DNA of 64,000 nucleotides from Sporolactobacillus pectinivorans (GTDB lineage: Bacteria > Bacillota > Bacilli > Bacillales > Sporolactobacillaceae): the NCBI RefSeq assembly GCF_002802965.1, contig NZ_NXGA01000001.1, forward strand, positions 1,598,922-1,662,921, given 5' to 3'. Positions 34,042 through 42,784 of the stretch are shown piece by piece; position 1 is the stretch's first letter; each line of letters opens with the position of its first letter. Made by a program: the position numbers and the translations under genes. The notes beneath the pieces are model-generated. The model ran no database searches. It was not told the origin of the DNA and saw only the letters and a list, made by a program, of their open reading frames with translations.

Positions 34042-35961
34042 TCATCTACTCTTAAAGGCTTGATCCAGTTTTGTAAAATCAATGGTTCCAAGCCCCGTGC
34101 TCTGGTTGTAAATCGTACCTGGCGTTCCGGTGAAGAACAAGTTGTCATTATCAGTACCTGTCGTATTCAACGGATGGAACGGAGAATCAGATCCCTGTGC
34201 AAAGCGATAGATTTGATCATTCCAGAAACCAATCGGCGATTTCTGACCGCTGTTCATCAGGGCCGTCAATCCGGCCAGCTGCGGAGAAACTACACTTGTA
34301 CCACCATAGGTGACAAACCCGGCATTGGTACCAGGCTGGCCTGGATCAGACATATAAACTTTGTAGCCTGTGTATGGATCAGCGTTTAGTGAAACGTCAG
34401 GCAGATTGCGGCCTGTACCGGATCCCGTGACGATTTCCGGAGAAGCAAGTCTTGTGACGGAGCTGAAGTCAGAACTTGGCTGCCACTGTTTTACTGCGGT
34501 GTAACTGTTCACACCGGCAACGCCCTTCTGGTAAGCCGGAGTATTGAAGACTGTACTGAAACCGCCGCCGCCTCCGACAAAGTAATAATTCAGCCAGCCG
34601 TCCGGAGTGTTCAGTCCGCGTGAGTCAAAATATGGATAAAGGTAATCCCAACTCCAAGCTCTTTCTTTGGTGATGTCGATGTTGACACCGGTTTTCGTTA
34701 CATAGGACCACGGGAGGGTTGTCCCACCGGCGGCAGTGATATAAGGACTGTCGGCCGGATTGTCGACAGCCAGATTATAGGTGCCTGCATCCCGCGTTGC
34801 GTCATATGACCCGGCATCGCCGGCAGAAGCAAACATCGAAATGCCCTGAGAGGCCGCCTGCTCAAACAGCTGATTGAAAACTTGGGCATAGGCCGGGTCT
34901 TCAGTTTTATCCGCGACAGCTGCATTGATAATGGTCTCACTCTCACCCCAGCTGACAGAAATTTGCGAAGCTTCGTTTTCATTGATCGCCGATGCAAATG
35001 CATCAACAAAACCCGGATCTGTGTTGGAACCGACATACACATTAATGTTTGCCTGAGGAGCAAGGGCACCCGACTGCTCGACGTCCAGTGATGTCTCATC
35101 ATAGCCGTCAAAACCGGAACCGCCATCCACGGGTTTGACACCTATTCTTCCCGGTTTCGTAGCGATGCCTTCCTCTTTCCAGAATTCGTAAGCATCTTGC
35201 GGATTAAAATCAGCCAGTGTGACAATGTCAATTGTCTGTCCCTCGCCGGTATAGCCTTTATCATAAAGCGGTCCGACATTATACTGTTTGATCAGGTCGG
35301 ATGGATTAAGGTTTAGCGGGCCGGTAGTGCCATCATTCGGTTTGATCTCAACGGGCTGGCGGACCGCACTCGGGGTCATTTTTGAATAATCACTTAAGCC
35401 CAGAATAGCCAGAACATGTTTGGCAATATAACGAGGGGCTTTCGGTCCTTTTTTCGTGGCATGGAACGTCTTTCCCTTATATTTTGCCTTCTGGATGTTA
35501 ACACTGAATGCTTGGTTAAAATCGCCGACCGTACCGCTTGCCGTTACAACCAGGTTATCGGGATATACTTTTGAATCAATATTGAATTTCTTAAGATAAG
35601 CTGTCAGGTCGCTGACTGTTTGAGAAGGAGCACCGTATAATTCGCTAAAGTCTTTGACACTTAAATACTTGTGATAGTTGCTGCTGCCTGGCGTTACAGA
35701 TTGATCAATAAATTTCTGAAGCTGACCCTCGTGACTTGCTTTCAGAATAATATCAACTGTAATCGGTGTACTGTCCGGAAGGTCGCCAAAATAGCTTGCA
35801 TTGTCAAGAACAGCACTGCCTGTTCCCTGAGAGATGGGATCCAGCTGTGAGTTGCTGCCCGCCGCAGAAGACGCGGCAAAAGCCGGAACAGAGGCGAAGA
35901 TCAAGAACAATGACAGAATAGCGGATGAAACATATTTCAAAAATTTTTGCACTTCTAACAA
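34042..35961 (-). CDS. Secreted S53-family (sedolisin/kumamolisin-like) serine-carboxyl peptidase
   Basis: Secreted pro-protease. A signal peptide (residues 1-29, ending PAFA) is followed by a Pro-kumamolisin activation domain (about 45-190) with SNYHKYLSVKDFSELYGA. The catalytic domain carries Glu and Asp in YDETSLDVEQSGALAPQA and the oxyanion Asp in MFASAGDAGS. The nucleophile Ser is in YGGTSVVSPQLAGLTALM. Family members work at low pH, which would suit an acid-producing host. The start is TTG at 35961 after AGGAGAGGGG, or GTG at 35952; both are possible. The 639-residue length fits a full-size preproenzyme. Confidence 0.93.
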   Translation of the reverse strand: MLEVQKFLKYVSSAILSLFLIFASVPAFAASSAAGSNSQLDPISQGTGSAVLDNASYFGDLPDSTPITVDIILKASHEGQLQKFIDQSVTPGSSNYHKYLSVKDFSELYGAPSQTVSDLTAYLKKFNIDSKVYPDNLVVTASGTVGDFNQAFSVNIQKAKYKGKTFHATKKGPKAPRYIAKHVLAILGLSDYSKMTPSAVRQPVEIKPNDGTTGPLNLNPSDLIKQYNVGPLYDKGYTGEGQTIDIVTLADFNPQDAYEFWKEEGIATKPGRIGVKPVDGGSGFDGYDETSLDVEQSGALAPQANINVYVGSNTDPGFVDAFASAINENEASQISVSWGESETIINAAVADKTEDPAYAQVFNQLFEQAASQGISMFASAGDAGSYDATRDAGTYNLAVDNPADSPYITAAGGTTLPWSYVTKTGVNIDITKERAWSWDYLYPYFDSRGLNTPDGWLNYYFVGGGGGFSTVFNTPAYQKGVAGVNSYTAVKQWQPSSDFSSVTRLASPEIVTGSGTGRNLPDVSLNADPYTGYKVYMSDPGQPGTNAGFVTYGGTSVVSPQLAGLTALMNSGQKSPIGFWNDQIYRFAQGSDSPFHPLNTTGTDNDNLFFTGTPGTIYNQSTGLGTIDFTKLDQAFKSR

Positions 35962-36136
35962 TCCCCTCTCCTGATTTGTTTATTTCTGTCTTCAATAATG
36001 ATTAAAAAGTAGTCACCTTCTTTTCGAAAATTTACTGTAGATAAAACTTTTAAAAACATTATTAATCATACATCCTATGAAAACGTTGCGTTAAGCAAAA
36101 TAAATTCTAATATTCAGAACAAAAAAATGAAAAAAT

Positions 36137-36174
36137 GGGTAATTATTCCTTATTAAAAATAGGAAAAATTACCC
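36137..36174 (-). terminator. Minus-strand terminator in the gap after the MATE gene
   Basis: GGGTAATT and AATTACCC, extended by TTCCT/AGGAA, form the stem. On the minus strand ATTTTTTCATTTTTTT follows. The rest of the 440-bp gap (35962-36402) is AT-rich with no gene seen. Confidence 0.7.
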
Positions 36175-36402
36175 TGTAATAACTTTCAATTAAGAGCATT
36201 TGATCATATTCATGATGAATTATAGTGAAAAAGGGGATAAAAGATCGTAGAAAAATTATTCTCTGATAAAATAGGACAAAAGTCACTTTTTTCCCCACAT
36301 CTTTAACGAAGAAGCCGAAATCGATATTTAGGGGTGAATCCATCGAATCATAAGGCCGTATTGTATCTCAAAGAATTGACAGCTTTCAAAATTCGGGATC
36401 AA

Positions 36403-37758
36403 CTAATCTTGAATCTGAAAACCGTGAAAGTGTTCCCAAGGTCTGGAATGCCAGCGTACCAAGGCGAAAAGTGCTCGAAACCATTCATCTGCACCCTGGG
36501 CCATCCAGACGCCGATCAGACCAAGACCGAAATAGACCCCGAATAAGTAGCTTAGTCCTGCAGCAATCGTCCACATGGAGACGACACCGATAATCACAGG
36601 AAAGCGGACATCGCCGGCCGATTTCAGAGATCCCATCAGAACAATATTAATCGCTCTTCCTGGCTCGGAAAGAACATTGACCCAGAGTGTCGGAAGACCA
36701 ACTGCCAATATCGCGGAGTCGGAAGTAAACAGGCCTAAAATATGGGCACCGAAGAAGGCGATGGCCAGCGCAGCCAGCGAGGACACGCATGTGGCGATCT
36801 TGACCGTTCTCATACCGCGGTCATACGCCCGATTCCATTTCTGCCCGCCGATGTAGCGCGCGATTAAAAGCTGTGTTCCTTGAGCAATGGCTACGGTGAA
36901 CAGAAAACAGAGCATCGTGATATTCAAAATATAGACACGTGCGGTCAGAGCAGCTGTACCGATCATCACGACGATTGCTGTGATGATCAATTGTGACAGC
37001 TGATAAGAAAGTCCTTCTCCTGCTGAAGGAATGCCGATCGACAGCAGATCGCGGATATCTTTTCCGTGAACACGGTAGAGATCCTTTAGGCTGAACTTTA
37101 ACCGGAGTCTTCTCCAAATAAAAAGCAGTAAGGCTGAAACTGCAAAAGCTCTTGCTAGAAACATAGACCAGGAGACACCGGCAACACCGGTTACCGGGAG
37201 GTCAAATAATCCATTTGTTGCAATTATATTTCCGGCCACACTGATTATATCCATGATAACGGTTACAATCATGGCGTCTTTCGTAAACCCGTGGCTGCGC
37301 ATAATGGCGCTCAGTGCCTGGGACAGAGATTCAAGAAACAATGATGCACCGCAAATCCGGATAAACAAAAGGCCGTCTTGAAAGATTTGTCCATGAATAT
37401 TGAATAGGATCAGAAAATGACGCCCGAAAAAGAAGACAATGAACGACACTATAAGCCCAAACCAGAAATTCATAAAAAAAACTGAATGGGCAATTTTTTC
37501 CGCGTGTTTCAATTTTTTTGCACCGAGGTTCTGGCCAATCAGGATGGTTGCACCAATCGATGAGATATTGAAAACGAGAATAAACAGATTAATAATTTGA
37601 TTGGCAACCCCGACTCCCGCGGCTGCGGAATCTGAGTAGCGGCCAAGCATTAAAGTCGCGATGATGCCCATTGAAATATGAAGACTGGTTTCAATAAAAA
37701 TAGGCCAAGTGATGTTCAACAGAGTTTGTTCCTGATAAAAATCAGACTTATTTTTCAA
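36403..37758 (-). CDS. MATE-family efflux transporter
   Basis: The 451-residue membrane protein with about 12 helices belongs to the MATE/NorM group, which exports drugs or metabolites using Na+ or H+ gradients. Family blocks include PIFIETSLHISMGIIATLML near the N-terminus, SIGATILIGQNLGAKK and, in the second half, VAIAQGTQLLIARYIGGQKW. The frame opens at a TTG at 37758 with no convincing RBS, so the true start is uncertain by a few codons. Its substrate is unknown. It lies divergently from mdxR. Confidence 0.87.
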   Translation of the reverse strand: MKNKSDFYQEQTLLNITWPIFIETSLHISMGIIATLMLGRYSDSAAAGVGVANQIINLFILVFNISSIGATILIGQNLGAKKLKHAEKIAHSVFFMNFWFGLIVSFIVFFFGRHFLILFNIHGQIFQDGLLFIRICGASLFLESLSQALSAIMRSHGFTKDAMIVTVIMDIISVAGNIIATNGLFDLPVTGVAGVSWSMFLARAFAVSALLLFIWRRLRLKFSLKDLYRVHGKDIRDLLSIGIPSAGEGLSYQLSQLIITAIVVMIGTAALTARVYILNITMLCFLFTVAIAQGTQLLIARYIGGQKWNRAYDRGMRTVKIATCVSSLAALAIAFFGAHILGLFTSDSAILAVGLPTLWVNVLSEPGRAINIVLMGSLKSAGDVRFPVIIGVVSMWTIAAGLSYLFGVYFGLGLIGVWMAQGADEWFRALFALVRWHSRPWEHFHGFQIQD

Positions 37759-38077
37759 GGAAGATCTGAAGCGGGCCGGAAATTTCGAACAAGCTAGCGT
37801 AAAATGTCTGATTATTCACCTTTCAACAGCCGGCAACAGGTTTTTCACCTCGGTTGACATTGGAATGTTTTTATGGATAGCGCTTACATTTGGCGCTCAG
37901 CACTATGCATTTTACTGCATTGGAAACTAAAAAACAATGATTGCGTGCAGCTGAGTTTCAAAATTGAATCGTCTTAAATCCGGTTTGGTTATTTTGAAAA
38001 TGCAGTCGCGTTTGATATCAGTTAAAAAAAAGAATGTTATAATACAATCAAATTTAGGCAAAGGGGAGCGATGATTT
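37759..38077. promoter_or_regulatory. Divergent promoter region between MATE gene and mdxR
   Basis: An extended -10 box, TGTTATAAT, lies at 38035-38043 ahead of mdxR. A dyad AGCGC/GCGCT lies near 37879-37896, and a two-mismatch cre-like sequence overlaps it. No gene is seen in this gap. Confidence 0.45.
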
Positions 38078-39031
38078 ATGGCTACGCTTTCAGATGTTGC
38101 TAAAAAAGCGGTTGTCTCAAAAATGACTGTCTCCCGAGTGATTAATCATCCGGAAAAAGTTTCTGAGGAATTAAAAAATCTTGTCTATTCAGCAATGAAA
38201 GAACTGAACTATGTGCCGAATTTTGCAGCCCGCGCACTCGTGCAGAACAGGACGCAGGTAATCAAACTGCTTATTCTTGAGGAAATGGATACAACCGAAC
38301 CCTATTATATGAATCTGTTATCCGGGATTGCTATAGAGCTGGATAAACATCATTATGCCCTGCAACTTGTGACCAGAAATTCACGCAATGTTGGTGATTG
38401 CGACGGAGTGATTGTGACCGGCATGCGTGAAAGTGATTATGAGCATATCATCGACAAGCTGGGGCAGCCGGTTGTTTTGTTTGGACAGAACACCAGAGGG
38501 TACGATTTTGTTGATGTCGATAATGAAAAGGGGATGCGGCTGACGACGCAGCATGTCATTAATCTTGGGCTGAAAAAAATCCTCTTTTTTGGCATCGATC
38601 TCAATGAGCCTTTTATGCATACAAGAGTTAAAGGTTATGAAAAAACGATGTACGATCATCATCTGCAGCCGCATCTTTTCTTTATGAAGAACAGTTCACA
38701 TGCGGCGCAAAAAGAAACGATCAATCAATTGGCGGATGATCCCGGCAAAATAGCAATCGTTTGTGGCTCCGACAGGCTGGCAGTGGGCGTTGTACGCGCA
38801 GCACAGTCGCTTGGCCTTCGTGTTCCGGATGATGTTGCCGTAACAGGATTTGACGGTGTATTTCTTGACCGGATTTCCAATCCAAAACTGACGACAGTTC
38901 GGCAGCCCGTCATTGAAATGGGACAGGAATGCGTCAGAATGCTGCTGAAAAAAATTGATTTAGATGGCGGAAGGCTGGGCAGCCATATTTTTCAACCTGA
39001 ATTGATTGTTCGTGAATCAACGCGACGGTAA
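38078..39031 (+). CDS. mdxR: LacI-family transcriptional regulator of maltodextrin genes
   Basis: The 317-residue protein has a LacI-type helix-turn-helix at residues 4-50 (LSDVAKKAVVSKMTVSRVIN, hinge YVPNFAARALVQNRT). A periplasmic-binding-like sensor domain follows, with VVLFGQN, FVDVDNEKGMRLTTQHVI and VAVTGFDGVFLDRI. It lies at the head of a maltodextrin cluster in the position of mdxR (yvdE) in B. subtilis. It probably binds a TGTTARCG-type palindrome seen at 39092 and 42697. GGGGAGCG precedes the ATG. Confidence 0.87.
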   Translation: MATLSDVAKKAVVSKMTVSRVINHPEKVSEELKNLVYSAMKELNYVPNFAARALVQNRTQVIKLLILEEMDTTEPYYMNLLSGIAIELDKHHYALQLVTRNSRNVGDCDGVIVTGMRESDYEHIIDKLGQPVVLFGQNTRGYDFVDVDNEKGMRLTTQHVINLGLKKILFFGIDLNEPFMHTRVKGYEKTMYDHHLQPHLFFMKNSSHAAQKETINQLADDPGKIAIVCGSDRLAVGVVRAAQSLGLRVPDDVAVTGFDGVFLDRISNPKLTTVRQPVIEMGQECVRMLLKKIDLDGGRLGSHIFQPELIVRESTRR

Positions 39032-39091
39032 AATTTCGAGATAAACAAAAAGGCAGTGGAAGCGTCTTTTGTTGTACGATCATAATGATTT

Positions 39092-39105
39092 TGTTAACGC
39101 TAACA
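39092..39105. promoter_or_regulatory. LacI-type operator upstream of the alpha-glucosidase gene
   Basis: TGTTAACGCTAACA is almost a perfect palindrome of the LacI/CcpA operator class. It is very close to the site at 42697-42710, which suggests MdxR binding. Confidence 0.6.
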
Positions 39106-39171
39106 TCATGGGTGGTGATTGTTATCTTCGGAAGTGCGTGCTAATTTTAGAAAGTGGAGGGAGGTGGAACG

Positions 39172-40863
39172 ATGGCGACACTATGGTGGCATCGGGCCGT
39201 TGTCTATCAGATCTATCCAAAGAGCTTTATGGATACCGATGGAGACGGAGTTGGCGACATTCCCGGAATTATTGAAAAACTCGACTATATAAAATCTCTT
39301 GGCGCTAATGTATTGTGGCTCAATCCAATTTTTAAATCACCGCAGATAGACAATGGCTATGATGTCAGTGATTACTATGCGATTGGCCCTGAATTCGGAA
39401 GGCTGTCTGATATCGAGAAGCTGATTTCAGAGGCGAAAAAACGCGGGCTTAGAATCATTCTCGATCTTGTCGTCAATCATACGTCCGATCAGCACTACTG
39501 GTTTCAGGAAGCACGAAAAGGCAGGAATAATCCGTACAGGAATTTCTACATCTGGCGTGACGGGCACGGGGGGAAAGAACCAAACAATTGGGCTTCCTTC
39601 TTCGGAGGGAGCGTGTGGACTTATGATCCGGGGACTGATCAGTACTATTTTCATTTGTTTGATAAAAAAATGCCTGATCTTAATTGGGAGCATCCTGAAG
39701 TCCGAAGACAAATCTATGCGATGGCCAAGTTCTGGAGAGACAAAGGCATCGACGGATTTCGACTGGATGCTATTATCCATCTTGCGAAGGATATGAGGTT
39801 TCATGATTTTGAAAACGGTGACACAGCGGAAGGCTTTGCCATTGCTGAACCATGCTACGCGAATCTGCCGCGTGTACATGATTTTATTCATGAATTTAAC
39901 CGTGTCCTGAAATCTGGCCACACCGATTTCCTGCTCGTGGGTGAAGCAGCTTCGGCAGATGTGGCATTGGCGGAAAAGTATTCAGATCCTGGGCGGGAAG
40001 AATGCGATTGTATCATCACATTCAGGCATCTGGATACCGAAGTTGTTGATGAAGATCCGAGACTTCCAAGGGGATGGCAGAAAGAAAAACTGAATTTCCG
40101 AACTTTCAAAAAAACCATGGAAGAGTGGCAGCGTCAGTTGTTCGGAAAGGGGTGGAGCGCACTTTACTGGAACAATCACGATATGCCCCGTCTTCTGTCG
40201 CGGTTCGGCAATGAAGGAAAATATCGGTGGGAAAGCGCTAAAATGCTGGCGACGCTCATGTATTTGCAGTGGGGGATGCCTTTCATTTTACAAGGCGAAG
40301 AGATTGGTATGATTAATCTGAAAATGCAACATATCCGTGACTATGATGAACCCGGTCTGGCGGCATTTACGGAACAGGCACAGAAACTTGGTTACAGCAA
40401 CGCTGAGATCCTGAAAATGGTTCAGGCACGTTCAAAAAACACGTCGCGTGGTGCCATGCAATGGAATGATGCAGCTTATGGCGGTTTTTCTGAGGCCAAA
40501 CCATGGCTGGGCATAAATGATGACTATCGGACCGTTAATGTTGCCATGCAGGAAGGCAATACAGAATCAGTCCTGAATTACTACCGGGCATTATTCAGAA
40601 TCCGGAACAGGGAAGTGGTTTTTACAGAAGGTTCCTGCCAGCTTCTCGATACGGACAACGATGCTCTCTATACTTATCGACGTGAATACAACGAAGATGC
40701 GGCCCTGGTCATCTGCAATCTGACGAATCAATCACAGGATTTCCATTATCCGGGTCTGTCCTCATGGACGTGCCTCCTGAGTAACAGTGGAAATTGCGAC
40801 TTCTCGGGCGAGGACATGACACTCGTACCCTATGGTTGCTATGTTTTGAAAAAAGAGATTTAG
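39172..40863 (+). CDS. GH13 oligo-alpha-glucosidase (MalL/DexB type)
   Basis: Cytosolic glycoside hydrolase of family 13, subfamily 31, releasing glucose from isomalto- or malto-oligosaccharides. The 563-residue protein shows YQIYPKSFMDTDGDGVGD at the N-terminus and region I LVVNHTSD. The nucleophile Asp is in DGFRLDAIIH, the acid/base Glu in LLVGEAAS and the third Asp in NNHDMPRLLSRFG. The QIDNGYDVSDY motif is typical of subfamily 31. GGAGGGAGGTGG precedes the ATG at 39172. In B. subtilis the malL gene lies later in this cluster; here it follows the regulator. Confidence 0.9.
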   Translation: MATLWWHRAVVYQIYPKSFMDTDGDGVGDIPGIIEKLDYIKSLGANVLWLNPIFKSPQIDNGYDVSDYYAIGPEFGRLSDIEKLISEAKKRGLRIILDLVVNHTSDQHYWFQEARKGRNNPYRNFYIWRDGHGGKEPNNWASFFGGSVWTYDPGTDQYYFHLFDKKMPDLNWEHPEVRRQIYAMAKFWRDKGIDGFRLDAIIHLAKDMRFHDFENGDTAEGFAIAEPCYANLPRVHDFIHEFNRVLKSGHTDFLLVGEAASADVALAEKYSDPGREECDCIITFRHLDTEVVDEDPRLPRGWQKEKLNFRTFKKTMEEWQRQLFGKGWSALYWNNHDMPRLLSRFGNEGKYRWESAKMLATLMYLQWGMPFILQGEEIGMINLKMQHIRDYDEPGLAAFTEQAQKLGYSNAEILKMVQARSKNTSRGAMQWNDAAYGGFSEAKPWLGINDDYRTVNVAMQEGNTESVLNYYRALFRIRNREVVFTEGSCQLLDTDNDALYTYRREYNEDAALVICNLTNQSQDFHYPGLSSWTCLLSNSGNCDFSGEDMTLVPYGCYVLKKEI

Positions 40864-40881
40864 ATGCTGGAGGAATGCCAG

Positions 40882-42678
40882 ATGGAAAAATCAGCCGTGT
40901 ATCATCAACCGTGCAGTGTTTATGCTTACCCGTACGACAACGATACGCTGCACATTAAAATCCGGACTAAAAAGAATGATGTTCGCTGTGTTTCAATGAT
41001 CTATGGGGATCCTTTTGAAGCCGTTCAGGATACAAACGGCAAGTATGAATGGATCAGTACCAAAACGGAAATGGAAAAAATAGTCCAGACGGACCTGCAC
41101 GATTACTGGTTTGCAGCAATCAAGCCACCTTTTCACCGACTGCAATACGGTTTTATATTGACGGGGAATGACGGCGACACCGCATTTTACGGCGATCGCG
41201 GATTCTTGTCGGCCGATAGGCAGGCAGAGACTCAACCGGATAATTTTTTCAAATTTCCTTTTATTCACGAAACTGACCGATTTAAAGCGCCTGACTGGGT
41301 AAAGTCCACCGTCTGGTATCAGATTTTTCCTGAGCGTTTTGCGAACGGCAATCCGTCTCTCTCACCGGAAAATGTACTGCCTTGGGGCAGCAAAGATCCT
41401 GGAAGAGAAGATTTTTTTGGCGGGGATCTTCAGGGGATTATCGATCATCTCGACTATCTTCAGAATCTGGGAATCGGTGGCATTTACCTGAACCCGATTT
41501 TTGCCGCGCCAACCAACCATAAATATGACACTTTAGACTATTTTTCAATCGATCCGCATTTTGGCGACAAAGAGACGTTCCGGAGGCTTGTGCAGGAGGC
41601 GCATAAAAGAGGCATCCGGATCATGCTGGATGCTGTTTTTAACCATATTGGCAGCACATCGGAACAGTGGCGGGATGTCGTGAAAAATGAAGAAAATTCA
41701 AGATACAGAGATTGGTTCCATATTCGTTCCTTCCCTGTCAGAGAAAGCGAAAACGGAAACTTTGAAGGGAAAACAACGCTGTCGTTTGATACATTTGCCT
41801 TCACGCCAAAAATGCCGAAGTTGAATACGGCAAATCCGGAAGTTCAAAATTATCTCCTGGATATCGCAACATACTGGATCAGGACATTTGATATTGACGG
41901 CTGGCGTCTTGACGTTGCCAATGAAGTGGATCACGCATTCTGGAAGAAATTTCATCAGGCGGTGATTGCCGCAAAAAGCGATTGCTACATTGTCGGAGAA
42001 ATCTGGCATAATGCATGGAACTGGCTGCAGGGCGACGAGTTTCATAGTGTCATGAATTATCCGCTCACACAATCCATTATTGACTTTTTCATTGAAGATA
42101 AAATAACGGCTGCTCAGACAGTCAGCACGGTCAATGAGCATTTTATGAAGTACATGCAACAGGCTAACGAAGTATCTTTCAATTTGCTTGACAGTCATGA
42201 TACCGCCCGGATCCTGACGAAAGCTAAGGGTGACAAACAGAAAGTAAAACAGGCTCTGGCATTTCTGTTCGCTCAGACAGGCTCACCGTGTATTTATTAT
42301 GGCACCGAAATCGGCATGGCCGGCGGGAACGATCCGCTATGCCGCAAATGTATGATCTGGGATGAGGACAAGCAGGACGCGGATATGCTCGCGTTCACAA
42401 AAAAGCTGATCAGCTTGAGGAAAAAGTTTCAAACCGTCATGATTTATGGAACACTTGACTGGCTGATTGTCAATGATCAGAAGAATCTTCTATGCTTTCG
42501 CAAAAAGTATAACGGCCATGCACTGATTTTTATCTTTAATCACGGTTCGGAGAATCAAAACGTTATTCTGAGCGATTACAGGCTCACTATGGTCAACGCC
42601 TGGAACGGGGAAGAATTTGCGTCAGGCACTGTTCCTGTACCCGCACAGCAGTTTACGATATTGGAAACAGAGATGTAA
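40882..42678 (+). CDS. Neopullulanase/cyclomaltodextrinase-type alpha-amylase (GH13_20)
   Basis: Cytosolic enzyme that cuts maltodextrins, cyclodextrins or pullulan to maltose-size units; the counterpart of YvdF. The 598-residue protein has an N-terminal CBM34-like domain (about 1-125) with SVYAYPYDNDTLHIKIRTKK. The catalytic barrel begins at STVWYQIFPERFANGNPSLS. Nucleophile Asp is in DGWRLDVANEVDH, Glu in IVGEIWHNAWNW and Asp in LLDSHDTARIL. GGAGGAATG lies upstream of the ATG at 40882, so the earlier ATG at 40864 is not preferred. It lies 18 bases after the glucosidase stop. Confidence 0.9.
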   Translation: MEKSAVYHQPCSVYAYPYDNDTLHIKIRTKKNDVRCVSMIYGDPFEAVQDTNGKYEWISTKTEMEKIVQTDLHDYWFAAIKPPFHRLQYGFILTGNDGDTAFYGDRGFLSADRQAETQPDNFFKFPFIHETDRFKAPDWVKSTVWYQIFPERFANGNPSLSPENVLPWGSKDPGREDFFGGDLQGIIDHLDYLQNLGIGGIYLNPIFAAPTNHKYDTLDYFSIDPHFGDKETFRRLVQEAHKRGIRIMLDAVFNHIGSTSEQWRDVVKNEENSRYRDWFHIRSFPVRESENGNFEGKTTLSFDTFAFTPKMPKLNTANPEVQNYLLDIATYWIRTFDIDGWRLDVANEVDHAFWKKFHQAVIAAKSDCYIVGEIWHNAWNWLQGDEFHSVMNYPLTQSIIDFFIEDKITAAQTVSTVNEHFMKYMQQANEVSFNLLDSHDTARILTKAKGDKQKVKQALAFLFAQTGSPCIYYGTEIGMAGGNDPLCRKCMIWDEDKQDADMLAFTKKLISLRKKFQTVMIYGTLDWLIVNDQKNLLCFRKKYNGHALIFIFNHGSENQNVILSDYRLTMVNAWNGEEFASGTVPVPAQQFTILETEM

Positions 42679-42696
42679 TATAACAGGCTGAAATTG

Positions 42697-42710
42697 TGTT
42701 AGCGATAACA
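42697..42710. promoter_or_regulatory. LacI-type operator upstream of mdxE
   Basis: TGTTAGCGATAACA lies just upstream of the -35 box and differs from the 39092 site at two positions. It is a candidate MdxR operator. Confidence 0.6.
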
Positions 42711-42722
42711 TCACAAAAATAA

Positions 42723-42752
42723 TTGAAAACGTTTTCAAAACGATCTTATAAT
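42723..42752 (+). promoter_or_regulatory. mdxE promoter overlapped by a perfect cre site
   Basis: TTGAAA (42723-42728) and TATAAT (42747-42752) are 18 bases apart. TGAAAACGTTTTCA (42724-42737) is a perfect palindromic CcpA site lying over the -35, so glucose repression is expected. Confidence 0.8.
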
Positions 42753-42784
42753 ACGTTTGTAAGCATAAAAGGGGAGGCTAGACA

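Noticed and set aside
36143..36343. Minus-strand 66-codon frame in the gap between MATE and S53 genes
   Set aside because: No RBS, and its end runs through the terminator hairpin at 36137-36174.
37874..37890. Possible cre site near mdxR
   Set aside because: GGATAGCGCTTACA has two mismatches in key positions of the cre consensus, so it is too weak to call.
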